From: Nematostella vectensis
Taxonomy: Eukaryota > Cnidaria > Anthozoa > Actiniaria > Edwardsiidae
Assembly: GCF_932526225.1 (NCBI RefSeq)
Contig: NC_064040.1
Location: 10,702,856 to 10,766,855, forward strand
Reading direction: 5' to 3'
Length of the DNA stretch: 64,000 bases
Positions within the stretch are counted from its first letter, which is position 1. Every line of letters starts with the position of its first letter. Shown piece after piece: positions 59,701 through 64,000 of this stretch. Made by a program: the position numbers and the translations under genes. A model generated the notes under the pieces. It did no database searches and was not told where the DNA came from. It saw only the letters and a program-made list of their open reading frames with translations.

Positions 59701-62700
59701 ACAGAGTAGTTGTGTTGCGTTTCGTGCGTTAGCCCTTTCGTTCTTTTTTGTGTTTTTGGCGACGAAGGAAAGACTAACACAGCTACTACTAGTCTTAATA
59801 ATTTAAGGGCAGTGTCACGCTTATACTAAAAAAATTCTGAGAGTAGGCATCAAAGCGTTTAAAAACTGTTTAAGAAGGTATTTTACACTAGACTAGTGAA
59901 CAGCTGTCGGAATGTTTTTTTTTCTGACAAAACCCACGAGTTATTTATAAAGTCGAATAGGTACAGGGCTCAACAAGTTATAAAATTGTTGTTTGTTATT
60001 CGTTAGAAGACAATAAACTTTCCCCAAACATATTTTCGGTTTTCACAGCTTTACTGGTTTATGCTGAGTAACTATTTGGACCTCTAAACAGCATACCCGC
60101 CGGTTCTTATACGCGGGTTATATGCTATAATATTATCGAATAAATTTGAGCGAGAAATTTGAACGAGAAATTCGAGCTGTAATTCAATCAACGTCACCTC
60201 GTTTTGGTAATACTGATATTGTCAAATTCTCTATAATAACCGGTGTTTATAACTGGTTATCTAACCGGTGCGTACCTCCCTCGCCGGTGGTAATGTTGCT
60301 GTACGGGCTAGGGGTACCCCCACCGGTAGTGAACGCCACCACGCGATACTGGTATGTGGTCACCGGGCTTGCTGTGGTATCCACGTACTCGCGCGGTAAC
60401 GAGGCATTGATGGACGTGATATTGGTAGGCGACACGTCACCGACTTCGCGACGATCGATGGAGTAGTAGAGGATGATGCCGTTGGCGACTGTGGGGGTGT
60501 CCCACTGGATTTTGATGTGTCTCGGGGCGAGGGCGGTGAGACGCGGTGCGCTAAGGCCTTCGGGTACTATAATAGAAAGGTAAGGTAAGAGACCGAGGAA
60601 AAAGGAACCTCGCTAATTCGAACTCTGTTCTTGTGGTAATACAGTGGAACCTCCCTTACTCGAACTGTGAAGGGTACGGAAACGGAAACCACCATCAGAA
60701 TATACATAATCATCACTAAACTATCCTATAGCCCGTGCTCCGTCTCATCACAGACCCTCACCTGACTCCAAGGTCCGCGTGAGCGCGTCCCCACTGCGCG
60801 AGCAACCCACGGTAGTACAAGCGTTCACGGCAAACGTATAAAAGGTGAATGGCTTTAAACCGGTCACCCTGTGTCGCGTCACGTTGCCTGGGATACGGAC
60901 AGCCTCGGTTCCGTTCCGGAAAATGACGAAGCGGACGATTACGCCATTCTCTGGGACGGGACGGTTCCATTCCAGGAGGACATCCGTTGAGTCGGGCACA
61001 AGGCGGGGTGGGTCTAGGGGGCCTGGGACTGAATAGGAAACAAGTAAGGTCAGCGATGTCATACGAGTGTTTTTCGACCATTATGAACCATGGTAATTAT
61101 AACCATGAATATTACGCACATTTAGAACAACCGGCTTATCTTTACTAAGAAAAAAATATGTATAACGCGATAATGAGGAACGAGAATGCTCAAACATTTG
61201 TTGCGCATAAAATATATTGTAATATTGAAAGTAGTAAAGACCGATTTGAGGCGACTCTGAAGAGATATAGATCAACCAGTCATCGTTTAATGATTTTACT
61301 CGCTTGGCTAAAAAAGTACGGTTTTGGTTTTACCCGAAAATACGCGTGCGCAAATGAGATCACCGCTGGCTCACCTGCTTCATCGGTCACTACACTCGTC
61401 CAGTTACCGAATCCAGGCCCCGCGCTGGTATTAGCGTTGATGCGGAACTGGTACAGAGTGTAAGGTTTCAGGTCCGTGACAAGCTTCTCTAAGCCATTCC
61501 CTCGATACACAACAGTCTCGAGGTCACCTGACTTCTGACGCAGCTCGTAACCTAGCAACACGCCATTCGGGAGAGCGGGCGGTTGCCATGAGACCATGAC
61601 GGCTGTCGAGTTCAGAACGGTGACGTTTGGTGGTCTGATGCCGTCAGGAGCTGAAACGAAAAACAGAGGGGTTTTTGTCTTACGCAACGAAAATAAAGAT
61701 ACGCTCCAGTAAGAAAAACCCGAAATCAATAGATAGTCACCATCATGTCGAATCCCAGCACAGTGACACCCGGATTGGCGTTTGTCAATAGAGCTGGATG
61801 AGTCCGTCTTGGAGACGGAACATACGAAAAGTGGAAAAGGGGGTGGGGAGGTTTTATTCGTGCATGTTGTTTCTTGTCTCTAAGACGTGCAACATTTGTT
61901 TTCTTTCTTTATGCATTCTTTTTGGTCTGGTTCGGGCTGCATGCATTTTTCCCGAGGTTTTTATATCGTGTATCCTTTTTTTGTTCCCCCCCCCCCCCCC
62001 CCCCTCCACTAATGGCCTTTCCCTTAGTAGAGAACATAAACAAAGGACAAACCATGAAGGTATTCGGTGAGTGGACTGTAATCCCCAAAATATAACTAAA
62101 TCTCATGTAGTCACAGGTGTTCGACCGGAGTCCCAGACCCCGCATCTGCTCGCGGGTCATCTCTTAGCACAGGAAACCCGGTCAAAACACCTGGAATTAT
62201 GTTAATAAATCTAAAATAGACCTAGTCTCCCTCGCATTCTGGACTCGTAACACTAGTTTGCGCTTGTGAGGGAGACAGAAACAGACCAGACTCGTTGTCC
62301 GCATAAAAATATAAAAACGAAGCACTTACCCGCCTCGCCGGTCGTTCCTGAGATGATGTTACTCAGTATATACCCGACGGTGTTAGACGCGTTGACAAAG
62401 AACTCGTAACGATTATACGGCAGAAGTCCAGCATATTCAAACTCTCTCCCGGCATACTCCACGCGTGCAGCCCTCTCAACACGTAACTCCGTCTCCATGG
62501 TAATGGACCCGCGCACGATAAAGCGACCGCTGACCATCAGATTATAGAATAGTCGCCCGTTAGGTACGGCCACGTGGGACCAGTTTGCGCGAACGGTGGT
62601 CGGGTTAATGAGGGTAGCGGTGAGGTGTACGGTGCCGTTAGGAGCGATCTCTTGGGTGTAGGCGACGGCTTCTTCGCCTGGGTTGCAGCCCTTGATGGTG

Positions 62701-63469
62701 CACATGTGAACGCGGTAGGTGTGGCGGCTGTACGGTGGGAACTCTGTGGCCGTGTAGTTCTGCTTGGTGGTCGCGTTCAAGACTGGGACGACCCCTCCGT
62801 CCTCGTAAATCTCGTAGCGGGTGATGACACCGTTCGGGTTCAACGGGTCACGGATGATCACTAGGAGTGAACTGGGACTCAACGCGATCACTCTCGGTGC
62901 CGGGATCCCGCTAGGAATACCGGACACCGTCCGGGCCGTGGAAGCGTTACTGACCGTCCCGCCGCCATTCGTGAAGGCCTTGACTCGGACGTAGTACAAG
63001 GTGCCGGTTATAAGTCCATCTATTTCCGCGCTGAGTTGGCGTTCAGAACCATTGTACGCCACTCTGTACTCTGAGGGTACGTCCACGGTAGCCATCAAAA
63101 CTTCGTAACCGATAAGTTTACCGTTGGGTTTAGTTGGCTGATCCCATTGAACATGCAATGAGTCATTGCCCTGTACTACAATACTGGGTGACTTAAGTCC
63201 CTCAGGGGGGAGCTCCCCGGTACGTGTTTTGAGGGCGGGGCCAAGGGTGCACCCCTCCGCGGTACAAGCGAGTAGCTGCAGGGTATACTCGTTGTATACT
63301 TCAAGGCCGGAGATGTTGAACGCCCGCGTGAGCCCGCTATACATCAGACGACCGTCTAGCGTTAGGTTGTAGAGGGTGATGACCCCGTTCGGCTTGGCGG
63401 GAGGGGTCCATGTGAGGATAAAGGCGAAGGGTGCGGCCTTTACAGTGGGGGTAGGGACTTCTTCAGGAG
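35607..63469 (-). CDS. USH2A: Usherin, 3' part of gene: about 28 FN3 domains, TM helix, PDZ ligand; 23 exons
   Basis: Exons, 5' to 3': 62330-63469, 61375-61650, 60762-61028, 60276-60566, 59415-59616, 58697-59018, 58108-58404, 57314-57380, 52371-52485, 51908-51995, 51500-51566, 51219-51281, 50449-50612, 48868-49125, 48138-48341, 43317-47585, 41664-41914, 40933-41123, 39777-39956, 38745-38837, 37656-37921, 36568-36792, 35607-35711. After two carry-over bases they total 3,133 codons including the stop. Repeated FN3 signatures (W..P..PNG.I..Y, L.PYT.Y.F.V.ACT..GC) precede a juxtamembrane FYRSIWF and helix, and the tail ends FTDTHL, all as in vertebrate usherin. Usherin is a giant extracellular linker of sensory-cell cilia or stereocilia anchored by PDZ scaffolds such as whirlin and harmonin. 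The laminin-type N-terminal domains must lie right of 64000. Confidence 0.93.
35929..36156. repeat. 57-bp tandem repeat, four near-identical copies, each with a hairpin
   Basis: Units start at 35929, 35986, 36043 and 36100. Each contains CTCGCTGC-ATTTTC-GCAGCGCGAG, a stem-loop. As 57 is divisible by three, long repetitive open frames appear on both strands, but these are by-products. It sits in the last usherin intron. Confidence 0.92.
37206..37593. mobile_element. MITE with 23-bp perfect terminal inverted repeats, TA target
   Basis: The left end TACCGTAATGATTCGAATAA and the right end are exact reverse complements over 23 bp, with the outermost TA probably the target duplication (Tc1/mariner style). 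The interior has subterminal 'GCTTATT' phrases and no transposase frame. A partial relative begins at 31143. It lies in a usherin intron. Confidence 0.85.
37656..37921 (-). CDS. USH2A: Usherin transmembrane exon
   Basis: Encodes the juxtamembrane stalk (TGVLPTASARESVPFYRS), a hydrophobic helix of about 22 residues (IWFIAVIVLVAILVLFLLLA plus LC), a basic stop-transfer KKR, and the start of the cytoplasmic tail (YVREREPLPPRTKMRSRP). The FY..(I/L)WFI start and the Y(V/I)RER.PL tail motif resemble vertebrate usherin. Both junctions are in phase with neighbours. Confidence 0.92.
38280..38510. repeat. Interspersed repeat, copy A (related to 50851-51110)
   Basis: ATATGAAGAAAACGTTGTCG, then GATGGTCACAGTAACTGTTTTT, and AGTTTCCTTATATGGAAGTG. 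The same ordered phrases recur in direct orientation at 50851-51110 in another usherin intron with about 15-20% divergence. Non-coding. Confidence 0.75.
42422..42674. mobile_element. MITE with 30-bp terminal inverted repeats
   Basis: The left end AAAGCCGCATTATCACCAGT (continuing TTACTTCCGG) matches the reverse complement of the right end over 30 bp with one mismatch. The 253-bp element has an AT-rich non-coding interior with a small GGCCTGTTTTAACAGGCC-type palindrome. It lies in a usherin intron. At 42690-42790 another inverted pair, GTGAAACAGAGTAATTGCGC and its complement, follows; a relative is at 59695. Confidence 0.85.
43317..47585 (-). CDS. USH2A: Giant usherin exon with 13 complete FN3 domains
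   Basis: 4,269 nt, exactly 1,423 codons, with phase 0 at both ends. It starts with the last cysteine-doublet segment (SDQCCKTNRVAIGLSCC), finishes the interrupted FN3 domain (GLSPHTLYEYYVVGY), then encodes 13 full FN3 domains and the first half of a 14th. FN3 hallmarks recur about every 95-105 residues: core Trp (VTW, ISW, VSW), PNG(I/V)I..Y, L.PYT.Y.(F/Y), and ACT..GC in many. FN3 number 8 contains a polybasic ALPARRRRRAS loop. Neighbouring exons are 60-320 nt, so this fused exon is conspicuous. Confidence 0.93.
48138..50612 (-). CDS. USH2A: Usherin cysteine-doublet-rich insert inside an FN3 domain
   Basis: Exon 50449-50612 begins an FN3 domain (PPAQENGIMRSYQLYRRRVF) and breaks off into CPTSPPPTAVCTYVECT. 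Exons 48868-49125 and 48138-48341 then encode about 154 residues with ten CC pairs spaced 10-20 residues apart (for example VCCDGVL, KSCCDSAYL, DVCCGNQFY, KCCYGNYL, ECCGLDYV, LCCEGALG). Two more pairs follow at the start of the giant exon before the FN3 domain resumes. The regular CC-G-x-Y pattern implies a disulphide-rich repeat module. All joins are in phase. Its binding partner is unknown. Confidence 0.85.
48495..48580. mobile_element. 86-bp MITE with 10-bp direct flanking repeats
   Basis: CTGGGTACCAGAGGCTCC and its exact reverse complement bound an 80-bp hairpin with an inner GCGGCGA/TCGCCGC pair. AGGTTATTTT occurs directly on both sides (48485-48494 and 48581-48590), like a target-site duplication. 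It lies in a usherin intron. Confidence 0.75.
49144..49860 (+). repeat. 98-bp minisatellite, seven full copies plus a degenerate eighth
   Basis: Units begin CGTGAGGCAAAGGGCTGGGC at 49144, 49242, 49340 and so on to 49830. Copies differ by single bases (CGTGAGG/CGTAAGG, GGTGAGG/GGTAAGG). The last copy degenerates and runs into an 18-base G run near 49881. The array starts about 20 bp from the acceptor side of the 48868-49125 usherin exon. Confidence 0.95.
50150..50395. repeat. Degenerate CGTGAATCGTGAT repeat with C run
   Basis: The phrase (A)TCGTGA(A/T) recurs about 12 times in degenerate form, ending in a C run at 50360-50377, just left of the 50449-50612 exon. A similar 'CGGATCGGCGGAT' style element follows a G run at 12577-12860. 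Confidence 0.5.
50851..51110. repeat. Interspersed repeat, copy B
   Basis: Direct-orientation relative of 38280-38510: ATATGAAGAAACCGTTGTCG, GATGGTCACAGTCACTGTTTTT, AGTTTCCTTATATGTAAGTG. Non-coding, in a usherin intron. Confidence 0.75.
52701..57319. repeat. Array of 149 x 31-bp units copied from a usherin exon/intron junction
   Basis: The unit on the usherin strand is GGATGGAGGTGCGTTGTATT followed by CTATGTCA(C/T)GA. The first unit start (52701) and the last (57289) differ by exactly 148 x 31 bp, so there is no net length change. The terminal unit contains the last bases of exon 57314-57380 (GGATGGAG) and its real donor GTGAGTTTTATTCTATGCC, so the array is an amplification of that junction. 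Main variable sites are +2 of the donor (T or C), one base near the unit end (C or T), and TACAAC/TAAAAC. Many repetitive open frames on the minus strand are by-products. Confidence 0.97.
57480..57560 (-). repeat. tRNA-derived (SINE-like) fragment
   Basis: On the minus strand, GTGGTGCACTGGATAGAACG resembles a pol III A box and CCGGGTTCCATTCCCGG resembles the T-arm/B box. The spacing between them is too short for a complete tRNA, and no acceptor stem closes. It is best read as a SINE or tRNA remnant in a usherin intron. Confidence 0.45.
57650..57955 (+). repeat. Degenerate 21-bp minisatellite
   Basis: GGTGCTATTCGTGATCGACTC-type units repeat about 14 times with many substitutions (TACTATTCGTAATCG and others). 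Being a multiple of three, it gives a 7-residue repetitive frame (VLFVIDS), which is not a gene. It lies in the usherin intron just upstream of the 57314-57380 exon. Confidence 0.85.
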
Positions 63470-64000
63470 CTGTTGGATAGAAAGGACAAAACAGTATTAG
63501 AGTAATATATGGGAAACTTTCCCCTCCGGCAGAACGTAAAAGAGATAAAATGGATGAAAGACTCGTTTATTCACCTAACCGGACCTAAGGGAACTAGAAC
63601 CCGAACTGTTTTCCCGCTAGTTCAGAGTACATTACCGATAACTCGAATTTCTAAACGAGTTATGAAGAGCCAACTGTAATCTTAACTGCCATGCCAATAA
63701 TTCGATTGATCATCCATAAAAAAGACTGGAAATCTAAACACGTTTCGAGGGATCTTTGTAAGGATGTTTATTTATATTGGTTTGTGTTGCCCCAAGCCTC
63801 TTTCCTATTATCTTTCCATTGATCAGCTTAACAAACGTTCTCTATTATCTTTTCATTGACCAGCTTAACCAGAAGTTCTCTACTAGCTTTTCATTGACCA
63901 GCTTAACAAGCAGTTCAGGCCAATTCTCTAAAACTTGTTTGGTGATGAAAAACCTTGAAAGCCCCAAAGTATATCACAGGACACGGGCACATATCTTGGG
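63470..64000 (-). other. Usherin intron, running off the window
   Basis: No exon seen to the right edge. At 63575-63680 there is a degenerate AACTCGAA/TTCTAAACGAG element. Near 63815-63915 the phrase CATTGA(T/C)CAGCTTAAC recurs three times at about 30-45 bp spacing, beside variants of TTCTCTA(T/C)TA. Confidence 0.5.

Noticed and set aside
1-64000. Microbial contamination or an integrated virus as the source of the HRQ-like or other genes
   Set aside because: Spliced animal genes run through the window, the HRQ-like gene itself has introns, and no viral structural or replication genes were seen.

Overview
This window looks like nuclear DNA from an early-branching animal. I think an anthozoan cnidarian, perhaps a sea anemone, is most likely, but that is inference. 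The genes have short exons and GT-AG introns. The spaces between genes are packed with small inverted-repeat elements, decayed LINEs, minisatellites and long G or C runs. Nothing looks bacterial. Exon borders were set by hand from splice signals and phase continuity; for most multi-exon genes the summed lengths divide by three with no internal stop.

Layout. 0.2-1.5 kb: three exons (- strand) of an HRQ/DUF3445 gene, related to the alpha subunit of haem-dependent oxidative N-demethylase, running off the left edge. 1.6-5.3 kb: a pogo/Tigger-like element and two broken LINEs. 11.3-14.3 kb: a complete six-exon GTP cyclohydrolase I gene (+). 14.8-15.8 kb: a nine-finger C2H2 zinc-finger gene (-), convergent with GCH1. 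18.4-22.0 kb: a three-exon MAP10-like gene (+). 25.8-26.6 kb: a chromodomain reading frame (+) with one in-frame TGA. 26.9-30.2 kb: a 14-exon gene (-) for a 664-residue transposase-like protein that I cannot name. 31.6-33.4 kb: exons (+) of a small ML-domain (NPC2/GM2-activator type) lipid-binding protein.

35.6-63.5 kb: the 3' part of a usherin (USH2A) gene on the - strand, running off the right edge. Twenty-three exons encode about 3,130 residues: roughly 28 fibronectin type III (FN3) domains, one of them interrupted by a cysteine-doublet-rich insert, then one transmembrane helix and a cytoplasmic tail. The tail ends in a class I PDZ ligand (DTHL). That ligand is on a separate small exon, reached only if the donor overlapping an apparent stop codon is used.

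The most unusual structure is a 4.6-kb array in a usherin intron: 149 units of exactly 31 bp. Each unit is a copy of the adjoining exon/intron junction, so the 5' splice site itself has been amplified. Other usherin introns carry 57-, 98- and 21-bp minisatellites and several MITE-like elements.

The genes do not form one pathway. GCH1 acts in tetrahydrobiopterin synthesis, MAP10 on microtubules, and usherin in cell-surface links of sensory or ciliated cells (known from vertebrates).
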